Shown here one piece after another: positions 8,018-16,439 of a stretch of 64,000 nt of DNA (positions within the stretch are counted from its first letter, which is position 1; every line of letters begins with the position of its first letter). Origin of the DNA: Acidobacteriota bacterium (GTDB lineage Bacteria; Acidobacteriota; Terriglobia; Bryobacterales; Bryobacteraceae); contig JAPKZB010000092.1 of the NCBI GenBank assembly GCA_026393985.1, forward strand, positions 124,001 through 188,000, in the 5' to 3' direction. The translations under genes were made by a program, and so were the position numbers. Under the pieces are notes generated by a model, which had not been told where the DNA came from, made no database searches, and worked only from the letters and a program-made list of their open reading frames with translations.

Positions 8018-9508
8018 TTAGCCTCGGAGGGCGAAGTAGGCGACGACGAGGATGGCGATCACGAGCAGGGCGCCGAACAGGACGAGGGGGAGTGCGTTCG
8101 ATTTGGGCGCCGGCACGGGGGCCTGGGGGAGTTGGGGCACTTGCGGCATTTGGACGTAGGGCATTTGGGGCGATTGTGGCATGGGGGGGAACGGCGGCAT
8201 CTGCGGCAGGTGCGGCATTTGGGGGACCTGGGGCATTGGCGGCATCTGGAAGTCGGGTAGGCCGGCCGGGCTGCCGCCGAGCGGGGGTGGGGTGGTGCCC
8301 CCGGCGCCGGGGGCCTTGGGGGCGGCGAAGACGCGGGTGTACTCGCTGGGTCCGGCGGGGGCTGAAGGGCCGGGGCCGCCGGCGGTGGGCGAAGGCGTGG
8401 TGAAGACCTGGGTGGCGCTGGAAGGAGGCTCGGCAGGTCCTCCGGTGGAAGGGAAGTTAGCGGGCGGGGGTGTACTGGCGGTGCCGACGGAGCCGAACAT
8501 CTGGGTGAATTGACCGGGGGTATCGAGGGACTTGGCCGGGGGCAGACCACCTAGGGGGGGGAAAGGTGACGGATCGGGGAGCTTGGCGGGAGTAGAGTTC
8601 GGGGTAGCCGGGGTGGCCGAGAACATCTGGGTGAAGGAGCCGGGGGTGGATGGGGCCGGCGGGATGGAGGGGGGGGCCGGGGAGGCCGGCTGGGTGGGCG
8701 CCGCGAACATGCGAGTGAACTCGCCGGGGGGTGGGGCGGGGGCGCTGGACATGGAGGTTCCTGGTTTATCGCGGGAGGGCACCTGGAACAGTTTCATGAA
8801 GTCGTCGTCGCGGTTGCCGGCACCGGCGGGGGGCGCCGCCGCACCGGAGCGGTCGGCGAGGATGGCGTTGGGATTGAACATCCGGGTGAACTCGCCGGGT
8901 GGTGGGGCGGTGGGGGTGACTTCCGAGGCGGAGGCGGTGAGGCTGGTAGGGACGCGGAAGGGGGGTAGGGTTTCGCCGCGCTGGAAGGCCGGGGGGCCGG
9001 GGGGCGCCTGGAAGTGGGGTAGGGTTTCGCCGCGCTCGAAGGCTTTGGGGTCGGGCGGCTGGAGCTTGGGGGCCTGGAACGAGGGGAGGGTTTCGCCCCG
9101 TTCGAACGCGGCGGATCGGGCGCTGGGGGGCGGCGCTGGCGCGGGAGGGGCGGTCGGAACAAACATCGCCGTAAAGGAGAGCGTTTCCGCTGCGGGGGCG
9201 GCGGCCGGGGGCGGCGGCGCGGAGACCGGTAAGGATTCCACCCAAGCCCGAAACGGCTGCCGGTCTGGCAATACTTCGGCAACCACATAGCGAACTCCGT
9301 CGAGTTCGCCTTTTTCGATGATGAGCCGCGCGGCCACGGGACCGGCCTGATTCAGCCTCTCCCAGATCGCGTCGTTTTCCGGCGTGCGGCCGGCGACGAA
9401 GTGGTGGGCTTCAAGCGCCCTGCCGGTTGCGACCTCCCGGACGATGTCAGTCTTAATGCCGTCATTGCGAAGATGGGCAAGCAGTTCGTATTTGTCGTGG
9501 AAGGTCAT
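8018..9508 (-). CDS. Tail-anchored Pro-rich protein with repeated FTxMF and RGETLP motifs, embedded in T6SS locus
   Basis: 496 residues, no family recognised. Layout: a small N-terminal domain (about 1-95, MTFHDKYELLAHLRNDG to FRAWVESLP); a long disordered Pro/Ala region (95-465) with reiterated short motifs; then one C-terminal helix (NALPLVLFGALLVIAILVV) with a three-residue tail, so it should be a tail-anchored membrane protein facing the cytoplasm. The repeats are of two types: three copies of AFxRGETLPxFxxP and about eight copies of a G[ESQ]FT[RQ]MF-type unit (GEFTRMF twice, GSFTQMF, GQFTQMF, SFTAMF, SEYTRVF, SATQVF, DDFMKLF). A third segment repeats PQMP/PQVP. Nearly every unit centres on a Thr after an aromatic or acidic residue. 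The gene lies between two tssK copies in opposite orientation and upstream of three Ser/Thr kinase genes, so a phospho-acceptor or scaffold role is an attractive inference. Confidence 0.75.
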   Translation of the reverse strand: MTFHDKYELLAHLRNDGIKTDIVREVATGRALEAHHFVAGRTPENDAIWERLNQAGPVAARLIIEKGELDGVRYVVAEVLPDRQPFRAWVESLPVSAPPPPAAAPAAETLSFTAMFVPTAPPAPAPPPSARSAAFERGETLPSFQAPKLQPPDPKAFERGETLPHFQAPPGPPAFQRGETLPPFRVPTSLTASASEVTPTAPPPGEFTRMFNPNAILADRSGAAAPPAGAGNRDDDFMKLFQVPSRDKPGTSMSSAPAPPPGEFTRMFAAPTQPASPAPPSIPPAPSTPGSFTQMFSATPATPNSTPAKLPDPSPFPPLGGLPPAKSLDTPGQFTQMFGSVGTASTPPPANFPSTGGPAEPPSSATQVFTTPSPTAGGPGPSAPAGPSEYTRVFAAPKAPGAGGTTPPPLGGSPAGLPDFQMPPMPQVPQMPHLPQMPPFPPMPQSPQMPYVQMPQVPQLPQAPVPAPKSNALPLVLFGALLVIAILVVAYFALRG

Positions 9509-9724
9509 CAGCCAATTCGCCCTTTTTGTGAGTCAAGCTTACCATGTAGCGCGTATTTGGGAGCCGGATGCCATCATCGTAAAGGGAAGGGAGCTGGGCC
9601 GGGGAGATCAGGTAAGTTTGCGTTTCCAGCGCGGATTCCGCCCTGGAAATCCGCGTAACAATAGGGTGATGATGCACAGCGGCTATGGTAGAGTGAATGC
9701 TGCCGGAAATGGCAGGGTTTTCAA

Positions 9725-11080
9725 ATGAAACAGCTTTCCCGCGTTGTCTGGTCGGAGGGGATGTATCTCGGGCCGCACCATTTTCAGGTGCAGGGCCGTT
9801 ATTTTGAAGACTCCATCCGGTTTGTCACCTCTTCGCTCTGGTTTGAGGCGTGGGGGCTGATTGGTTGTGAGCTTGACTCCGAGGCGCTGCTGAACGGCAC
9901 GTTGGCACTGCTCCACGCGCGCGGCGTTTTTCCGGATGGGCTGGCGTTTCACATGCCCGACCACGACGCGCTGCCCGCGCCCCGCGCCTTTGCCGACTCC
10001 TTTCCGGTGACGCGAGATACCGTGACGGTGCTGCTGACCGTGCCCGCCATGAAGCAGAATGGCCTGAACTGCGTGGCGGCGGAGGAGAACCCCGTCGCGA
10101 ATGTACGCTTTGCCGCGCAGCCGGTCTCCTTGTTTGACGAGACAACCGGCCGGGATGAGAAGCCGGTGCGGCTGGGGCGGAAGAACGTCCGGCTGGTGCT
10201 CGATACCGAGCCGTTTGATCCGAACCAGTCGATGGCTATCGCGCGGGTGCAACGCGATGGTACGGGCGGGTTTGTTTTCGACTCCACCTTTATTCCTCCG
10301 TGTATTCAGCTGGGGGCGAGTGAACGGCTGCTGTCGATTCTCGCCCGTTTGATTGAGATTCTCGAGGAGAAGAGCTCGACGCTGAGCCGGGGCAAGACGG
10401 CGGGGGCGAGCTTGTGGTCGGAGTATTCGACCAGTGAAATTGCGACGTTCTGGATGCTGCACAGCGTGAATGCGGCGGTGCCGGAGTTGCGGCACATCCT
10501 GCGGGTGAAGAAGGGCCATCCGGAGGAGCTATACACCACCATGGCTCGGCTGGGCGGGGCGCTGTGCACGTTTGCGCTCGAATCGCACCCTCGCAACGTG
10601 CCGTTGTACGATCATCGCCATTTGGATAAAACTTTTGAAGCGTTGGACCTGCACATTCGCACTCATCTGGAGACGATTGTGCCGACCCGTTTTGTAGAGA
10701 TCCATCTTGAAAAGACAGCGGACTACTTTTATAGCGGTGCGGTGACGGATACGCGCTCGCTGAACAAGTCCCGGTGGATTCTGGCGGTGCGCTGTGCGAT
10801 CGGCGAGGCCGAGGTGATCCGGCGCACGCCGATGCTGGCCAAGCTGAGTTCGGCCGATTGGGTGCCCAAGCTGGTGGAGCGCGCGATGGCCGGCATGGTG
10901 TTGACCCATTTGCCGGTGCCCCCGTCGGCGATTCGCAGCCGCGTGGATGCTCAGTATTTTTCGGTGACCTGCGCCGATCCGCATTGGGCGCAGATCAACC
11001 GGACGCGCCAGGTGGGCCTGTACATTCCCGGCGACTTGCCGGACCCCAAGCTGGAGTTGTTCGCCATTCTGGAAGCTTAA
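9725..11080 (+). CDS. tssK: Type VI secretion baseplate protein TssK, copy 2
   Basis: 451-residue TssK with the more canonical N-terminus (VVWSEGMYLGPHHFQVQGRYF). The body contains IEILEEKSSTLSRG, the SEYSTSEIATFWMLHSVN stretch, HPRNVPLYDH and the C-terminal QVGLYIPGDLPDPKLELF. It starts the run tssK-tssL-tssM-kinases (gaps of 21, 12 and 28 bases), so this copy is probably the one that works with TssLM in this locus. The 216-base gap upstream (9509-9724) separates it from the divergent repeat-protein gene and must hold both promoters; I see no clear consensus -35/-10 pair or Shine-Dalgarno sequence in it. Confidence 0.92.
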   Translation: MKQLSRVVWSEGMYLGPHHFQVQGRYFEDSIRFVTSSLWFEAWGLIGCELDSEALLNGTLALLHARGVFPDGLAFHMPDHDALPAPRAFADSFPVTRDTVTVLLTVPAMKQNGLNCVAAEENPVANVRFAAQPVSLFDETTGRDEKPVRLGRKNVRLVLDTEPFDPNQSMAIARVQRDGTGGFVFDSTFIPPCIQLGASERLLSILARLIEILEEKSSTLSRGKTAGASLWSEYSTSEIATFWMLHSVNAAVPELRHILRVKKGHPEELYTTMARLGGALCTFALESHPRNVPLYDHRHLDKTFEALDLHIRTHLETIVPTRFVEIHLEKTADYFYSGAVTDTRSLNKSRWILAVRCAIGEAEVIRRTPMLAKLSSADWVPKLVERAMAGMVLTHLPVPPSAIRSRVDAQYFSVTCADPHWAQINRTRQVGLYIPGDLPDPKLELFAILEA

Positions 11081-11101
11081 ACACCGGAAGCTAAGGACCC
11101 G

Positions 11102-11833
11102 ATGCACCCTACTGCCAACCCCGCCCCTCCCGCCGTCTACGGCACCGAACGCCGTGCGGAGAACCTCGCCTTTGTCTTTCAGGAGCTGTTCACGGTCGCA
11201 GAGCGGCTGCGGTCGAACCGGCAGCCGGTGACCGATGCCAACGTGTTCCGGCAGCAGGTCCGGGAGGCGATCAAGAGCGCCGATGCCGAGGCCAGGAAGC
11301 GGGGCTACGACCCGCAGGAGATTCAACTGGCCATTTTCGCGGTGATCGCGTTTCTGGACGAGTCAATTTTGAACCTGCGCAGCCCGGTGTTTGCGGACTG
11401 GCCGCGGCAGCCGCTGCAGGAGGAGTACTTTGGCCATCACGTGGCCGGCGAGGTGTTCTTTCAGCATCTGAATAACCTGGTCCGGATGAACGACTCGCAG
11501 TCACTGGCCGATTTGCTCGAGATGTTTCAGTTGTGTATGCTGCTTGGGTTTGCGGGCCGGTACTCGATTGGCAACCGCGGCGAGATTACGCCGATTGTGA
11601 ATGCCGTGGGGGAGAAGATTCACCGGATCCGGCGATCTTCTTCGGTGCTGTCGCCGGAGTGGCAGCCGCCGCCGTCGACGACAGCCCCGCCGGCGGCGCA
11701 GGACCCGTGGGTGAAGCGGATTCTCTACGCGGCGGCCGGTTGTCTGGCCGTGGCTTTGATCGGCTACGGGATCTATTTCTTTCTGCTCGACGGGGGCATC
11801 GCCACCCTGCAGCAACTGGCCTTAGGACGTTAA
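11102..11833 (+). CDS. tssL: Type VI secretion membrane complex protein TssL (DotU)
   Basis: 243-residue DotU/TssL protein that, with TssM and TssJ, forms the T6SS trans-envelope complex. The cytoplasmic hook domain is clear: AVIAFLDESILNL, YFGHHVAGEVFFQHL and LLEMFQLCMLLGFAGRY are family landmarks. A Pro-rich linker (PPPSTTAPPAAQ) leads to a single C-terminal transmembrane helix (about 203-225) and a short periplasmic tail. There is no OmpA/peptidoglycan-binding extension, so cell-wall anchoring must come from another protein. It sits between tssK copy 2 and tssM in the expected order. Confidence 0.93.
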   Translation: MHPTANPAPPAVYGTERRAENLAFVFQELFTVAERLRSNRQPVTDANVFRQQVREAIKSADAEARKRGYDPQEIQLAIFAVIAFLDESILNLRSPVFADWPRQPLQEEYFGHHVAGEVFFQHLNNLVRMNDSQSLADLLEMFQLCMLLGFAGRYSIGNRGEITPIVNAVGEKIHRIRRSSSVLSPEWQPPPSTTAPPAAQDPWVKRILYAAAGCLAVALIGYGIYFFLLDGGIATLQQLALGR

Positions 11834-11845
11834 CGGAGCCTTGCG

Positions 11846-14800
11846 ATGTCCCCTCTTGTGATTGCCCTTATCGGACTCATCCTGTGGATCGGCCTTTCGG
11901 TTGGCGCCGGCTTCCTACTGGCCCTGCAAGGCTCGACGCTCTACATTTTCGTTGGCTTGCTGAGTATTCTGGGCATCTTGGGCGCCGGATTCTTCGTCTG
12001 GTGGAAGAGTCAGCAGGATGCGCAGAGCGGTGCCAAGCCGAGCGGCGACCCGGAGATTGACGGCCTGGTGAAAGAAGTGGATGCCAAGCTGGCGGCGGCG
12101 AAGGCGGTGCCGGGGGCGCGGATCGGCAGCCTTCCGTTGTTCTTTGTGATGGGCGAGCCGGGGAGTGTGAAGACGACTTCCCTGCTGCAATCGGCTCTCG
12201 AGCCGGAGCTGGTGTTTGGTCAGGTGTATCAGGACACCAACGTGCTGCCGACGCGTTTGGCCAACGTGTTTCTGGCTAAGAACACGCTGTTTCTCGATAC
12301 CGGCGGGCCGTTGGCGGGTGACGCCGATCGCTGGCAGCGCCTGGTGCGGCGCATGGCGCCGGGTGCGCTGAAGAGTATGGTGGGCGGGGGGGCGCAGGCC
12401 CCGCGCGCGGCGGTGGTGTGTTTCGACATCGAGCGATTTCTCGCGCCGGGCGGGGGCGAGGCGATTACGGCTTCGGCGCGGAATCTGAACGCCCGTTTGG
12501 GCGATATTGCCCAGACGCTGGGGATTAACTTTCCGGTCTATGTTCTGTTCACGCGCATGGACCGGATGCCCTTTTTCCATGAGTTTGTCCGCAACTTTGC
12601 CAACGAAGAGGCCTATCAGGTGTTCGGCGCCACGGCTCCGCTGCCGGGGGCGGCGCAGGGTATCTACGCCGAAGAGGCGACCCGGCGGATTGGCGAGCTG
12701 TTCCAGAATCTGTGTCACTCGTTGAGCGATAAGAGGCTGACCTATCTGCCGCGCGAAACGGATCCGGAGAAGCTGCCGGGGGCCTATGAGTTCGCGCGCG
12801 AGTTCCGGAAGCTGCGGGGGCCGCTCGTGCAGTTTCTGGTGGATCTGTGCCGGCCGAGCCAGTTGCGGACTTCGCCGTTTCTGCGCGGGTTTTATTTTTC
12901 GGGCGTGCGGCCGGTTGTGATTGACGACAGCGGGGCGCTCCGGTCGGCCCGGGCGCAGCACCAGCCGGCGATTGACGCAGGCGGGAGCGCGACGAAGGTT
13001 TTTAAGCTGGGCCCGGGTGGGCTGATGGCGCAGGGGGTCCAGGGTACGCCGCAGGTGGGGGCTACGCGCAAGGTGCCGCAGTGGACTTTTCTCGGCCGGT
13101 TGTTCAACGATGTGCTGCTCGGCGATCAGGATGCGCTGATGGCTTCGAGTGCTTCGACCAAGACGAGCATGGCGCAGCGGGTTCTACTGGCGACGGCGGC
13201 GGTGGTGGGTCTAGCCGCGTTTACGGGGTTTACGGTCTCCTACCTGGGCAACCGGACGCTCGAGAACAACGCCATTGAGGCGGCCAAGGGCATGGCTAGC
13301 GTGAATGTGACCGACCCGGCGGCGCTGCCTGAAGCGGCGGCGCTTGAAAAACTGGAGACGCTGCGCGGCACGCTCGAAACGCTCGACGGGTATCGCGTCA
13401 ACGGGGCGCCGTACCGGCTGCGGTGGGGGCTCTACGCGGGCGATGCTGTTTATCCGGAAGTGAAGAAGATCTGGTGCCAGAAGTTTAATCAGCAGCTGCT
13501 GGGCCCGACGGTGCTGAATCTGCAGAGCCAGATGCGGCGGCTGCCGGCGACGCCCAACGCGGGGGATGACTATTCGCTGAACCTGTCCCAGCTGCGGACC
13601 TATCTGACGGTGACGGCGTATCCGGACAAGGCCGTCGAGGAGATTACGGGCCCGGCGCTGCTGGCGGCGTGGGCAGCGGGACGGGGCGTGGATGAGCCGC
13701 GGCAGGAGCTGGCGCGGAAGCAGTTTGCGTTTTACAGCAAGTTTCTGCAGACGGGCGGCTGCCCGCTGCCGTTCGACGCCGAAGCGGTCAGCAACTCGCG
13801 GCGCTACCTGTCGGGCTTCTCCGGGGTGAATAGCATCTACGCTTCCATGCTCGCCGCGGCCAACAAAGCCAACAAGCCAGTGAATTTCAACCGCGACATT
13901 AAAGACACGGCCGATTTTGTGGTGAACAACAAGGATGTGCAGGGCGCGTTTACCCGGCCCGGCTTTGCGTCCATGTCTGGTTTCATCAAGAACCCGAAGC
14001 CGTTCTTTGGCGGGGAGAGCTGGGTGCTTTGCGGCGACCCCGCCGTGGGCAAAGATACGGCGCGCACCCGTTGCGACACGCAGCAGAACTACGACCTGGC
14101 GCAGTTGGCCAAGGACCTGACGGAGCTGTACAGCGGCGACTACGTTCGCGCCTGGCAAGCCTACGTCCGGAACTCGAGCGTGGTGAAGTTCAAGGACCTT
14201 GATGACGCGGCCGCCAAGCTCGAAGTGCTATCTAACAACACGACGCCGCTGATGGCGCTCTTCTGGTTGGCGACGCAGCACACCGCCGTCGATAACGACA
14301 AGATCCGGACGGCGTTTCAGCCGGTGCAGGAGGTGGTGCCTCCGCCGGCCACCCTGGTCAAGTACATTTACGAGGACAAGAACGGCACTTACATCGACGC
14401 GCTGACCAAGTTGCAGAAGGGCGTAGCCGATGCCGCCGCGGCGAAGGCTGATGTGAACGTCGCCAACCAGACGGTGACCATGGCCGGCGATGCGCGGATG
14501 ACGGTGAAGGGTGTGGCGCGGCGTTTCAATCCGGACCCAGGCGCGCAGGTGGACCAGATGGCGGCCAAGCTGCTTGAAGATCCCATCACGCAGGTGGAGA
14601 AGATGCTCAAAGGCGTGGGCGCCGATGAGCTCAACGCCAAGGGCGCCGGCATGTGCCGTGGCTTCAATGCCTTGGCGAATAAGTTCCCGTTCAACCCAGC
14701 CGCGAAGGTGGACGCCACGCTCGACGACGTCAACCGGGTGTTCCGGCCGGCGGATGGTCTGTTGCCGGCTTTTTATAAAGAAAACCTGCAGAAGTATCTG

Positions 14801-15337
14801 AAGAAAGAGGGCGACGAGTACAAGCCGACCGGCGAACCGGGCCCGATTCAGCTGAACCCGGCCTTTGTGCGCTTCTTCAACGACGCGATGCGGTTTGGCG
14901 ACATGATGTATCCGAACAATGCGGCGGCGCCGGCGCTACGGTATACGCTGACGCCGGTTCGGACGGATGTGGTGCAGGGCTTCAACCTGTCGATGGACGG
15001 CCAGAAGGCGTCACTCGGGGCGAGCGGCGGCGGCAAGCAGTTCACTTGGCCGGGCACGGGCGAGGCGAAGGTGGGGGTGAAGGTGAGCGGCGGGACGGAG
15101 TTTTCGGCGGCCGAGGAGCGGGGGCTGTGGGCTGTGTTCCACTTCTTTGCCAACGCGGACAGTCAGACGCCGGCCGGCTCGAACTATGTTATTGAATGGT
15201 TTCTCCGTTCGGGCCGCAATAACGAAACGATGAAGATCGAGGGCAAAGAGGTGCGCTACAAGTTCCAGGTAGACGTGCCGGTCTTCTCGAAACAGTTTTT
15301 CAACCAGCTTCGCTGCGTGTCGAATCCGGCGAAATAG
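11846..15337 (+). CDS. tssM: Type VI secretion membrane complex protein TssM (IcmF)
   Basis: 1163-residue IcmF/TssM of normal length. Two N-terminal helices (about 4-27 and 31-52) precede a cytoplasmic NTPase-like domain, then a third helix (about 445-465, LLATAAVVGLAAFTGFTVSYL) and a large periplasmic domain that would contact TssJ. The Walker A equivalent reads GEPGSVKTT (residues 103-111): the Gly normally before the catalytic Lys is Val, while Lys and Thr remain. DTGGPLAGD follows as the Walker B/switch-like segment and FTRMDRMPFFHEF as the G4-like segment. Nucleotide hydrolysis may therefore be weakened. No tssJ lipoprotein gene is nearby. Confidence 0.94.
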   Translation: MSPLVIALIGLILWIGLSVGAGFLLALQGSTLYIFVGLLSILGILGAGFFVWWKSQQDAQSGAKPSGDPEIDGLVKEVDAKLAAAKAVPGARIGSLPLFFVMGEPGSVKTTSLLQSALEPELVFGQVYQDTNVLPTRLANVFLAKNTLFLDTGGPLAGDADRWQRLVRRMAPGALKSMVGGGAQAPRAAVVCFDIERFLAPGGGEAITASARNLNARLGDIAQTLGINFPVYVLFTRMDRMPFFHEFVRNFANEEAYQVFGATAPLPGAAQGIYAEEATRRIGELFQNLCHSLSDKRLTYLPRETDPEKLPGAYEFAREFRKLRGPLVQFLVDLCRPSQLRTSPFLRGFYFSGVRPVVIDDSGALRSARAQHQPAIDAGGSATKVFKLGPGGLMAQGVQGTPQVGATRKVPQWTFLGRLFNDVLLGDQDALMASSASTKTSMAQRVLLATAAVVGLAAFTGFTVSYLGNRTLENNAIEAAKGMASVNVTDPAALPEAAALEKLETLRGTLETLDGYRVNGAPYRLRWGLYAGDAVYPEVKKIWCQKFNQQLLGPTVLNLQSQMRRLPATPNAGDDYSLNLSQLRTYLTVTAYPDKAVEEITGPALLAAWAAGRGVDEPRQELARKQFAFYSKFLQTGGCPLPFDAEAVSNSRRYLSGFSGVNSIYASMLAAANKANKPVNFNRDIKDTADFVVNNKDVQGAFTRPGFASMSGFIKNPKPFFGGESWVLCGDPAVGKDTARTRCDTQQNYDLAQLAKDLTELYSGDYVRAWQAYVRNSSVVKFKDLDDAAAKLEVLSNNTTPLMALFWLATQHTAVDNDKIRTAFQPVQEVVPPPATLVKYIYEDKNGTYIDALTKLQKGVADAAAAKADVNVANQTVTMAGDARMTVKGVARRFNPDPGAQVDQMAAKLLEDPITQVEKMLKGVGADELNAKGAGMCRGFNALANKFPFNPAAKVDATLDDVNRVFRPADGLLPAFYKENLQKYLKKEGDEYKPTGEPGPIQLNPAFVRFFNDAMRFGDMMYPNNAAAPALRYTLTPVRTDVVQGFNLSMDGQKASLGASGGGKQFTWPGTGEAKVGVKVSGGTEFSAAEERGLWAVFHFFANADSQTPAGSNYVIEWFLRSGRNNETMKIEGKEVRYKFQVDVPVFSKQFFNQLRCVSNPAK

Positions 15338-15365
15338 TACCATCAGGAGGCAGTAGTCCAACCCC

Positions 15366-16430
15366 ATGCAGCTCCCCTCCCGCGTCGGCAAGTACGAGTT
15401 ACAGGAGTTCCTCGGCGGCGGCATGTCCCATGTGTACCGTGCGCAGGATACGGTTCTGGGACGAACCGTGGCGGTAAAGATTCTGACCGAGCAGGGCTGC
15501 GCGGACGCCGAGGCGAAGGCTCGTTTTCTGCAGGAGGCGCGGCTCGCGTCGGGCATCACGCACGAGAACATTATCAGCGTCTATGACTTTGGCGAGGAGC
15601 AGGGCAAGCCGTTTATTGTGATGGAGTTTTTGCGCGGGGAGAGCCTGCGCGAGGCGCTGCGCAGCGGGCGGGCCGGGGACGCGCGAAACCGGTTGCTGCT
15701 GGCGGTGCAGATTGCCAAGGCCATCGACTACATCCACCAGAAGAAGATCATCCACCGGGACATCAAGCCTGAGAATCTCCAGGTGGACCAGTCGGGCCGC
15801 ATCAAGCTGATGGACTTCGGAATTGCCAAGTCGGAAGGGATGCAGTTGACGCGGGCGGGCTTTACGCTGGGGACGCCGTACTACATGGCTCCCGAGCAGG
15901 TGTTGGGGCAGCAGGTGACACCGGCGGTGGATGTGTATGCCTTCGGCATTCTGCTGTTCGAGATGTTGACCGGGCTGAAGCCGATTAACGGGGAGTCGAT
16001 CGACAAGATTTTCAACCAGATTCTGTATGAGCCGCTGAATCTGGACCCGCTTCGGCAGGCTGGTTTGGGCGAGCCGGTGGTGCAGATTGTCGCGCGCTGC
16101 ACGGCGAAGAAGCCGCAGGACCGGTACGCGAAGCTGTGGGATGCGGCGGCGGAGATCGAGCGGTTTTTGGGGCTGACTCCCACGGCGCCGCGTCCGGCGA
16201 CCGGGACGGCGTCGATGGCAGCGGCGCAAGCGGGGCATTCCGCTGCATCGGCGTCTTACTCTGCGCCGGCGGCGACGCGTCCGGCCCCCGCCGTGGATGA
16301 GAGTTTGCCGGCCTTCGTTCGGGCATTACCGCCGCCGCTGCAGAGCCAGACGGGGCTGATGATTCTGGTGGCCGTGGGGGTGTTGTTGCTGATTCTGATT
16401 CTCTACGCTCTGCTTTCGCTGGTCGCGTGA
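15366..16430 (+). CDS. Tail-anchored serine/threonine protein kinase next to T6SS genes
   Basis: 354-residue Hanks-type kinase. All catalytic elements are present: Gly-rich loop FLGGGMSHVY (16-25), VAVK Lys38, alpha-C Glu57, HRDIKPEN with Asp132, DFG Asp150, and an APE motif in MAPEQ. A 60-residue Ala/Pro/Ser linker leads to a C-terminal membrane helix (about 331-352, LVAVGVLLLILILYALLSLV) that ends the protein, so the kinase faces the cytoplasm and has no external sensor. It follows tssM by 28 bases, the position where T6SS loci carry PpkA-type kinases for threonine-phosphorylation control. It is the first of three related kinase genes in tandem. Confidence 0.93.
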   Translation: MQLPSRVGKYELQEFLGGGMSHVYRAQDTVLGRTVAVKILTEQGCADAEAKARFLQEARLASGITHENIISVYDFGEEQGKPFIVMEFLRGESLREALRSGRAGDARNRLLLAVQIAKAIDYIHQKKIIHRDIKPENLQVDQSGRIKLMDFGIAKSEGMQLTRAGFTLGTPYYMAPEQVLGQQVTPAVDVYAFGILLFEMLTGLKPINGESIDKIFNQILYEPLNLDPLRQAGLGEPVVQIVARCTAKKPQDRYAKLWDAAAEIERFLGLTPTAPRPATGTASMAAAQAGHSAASASYSAPAATRPAPAVDESLPAFVRALPPPLQSQTGLMILVAVGVLLLILILYALLSLVA

Positions 16431-16439
16431 ATTGGATCT

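Noticed and set aside
8084-8260. CRISPR-like or satellite repeat in the PQMP-rich segment
   Set aside because: The periodicity is protein-level Met/Pro/Gln codon repetition within a gene, without equal spacers.
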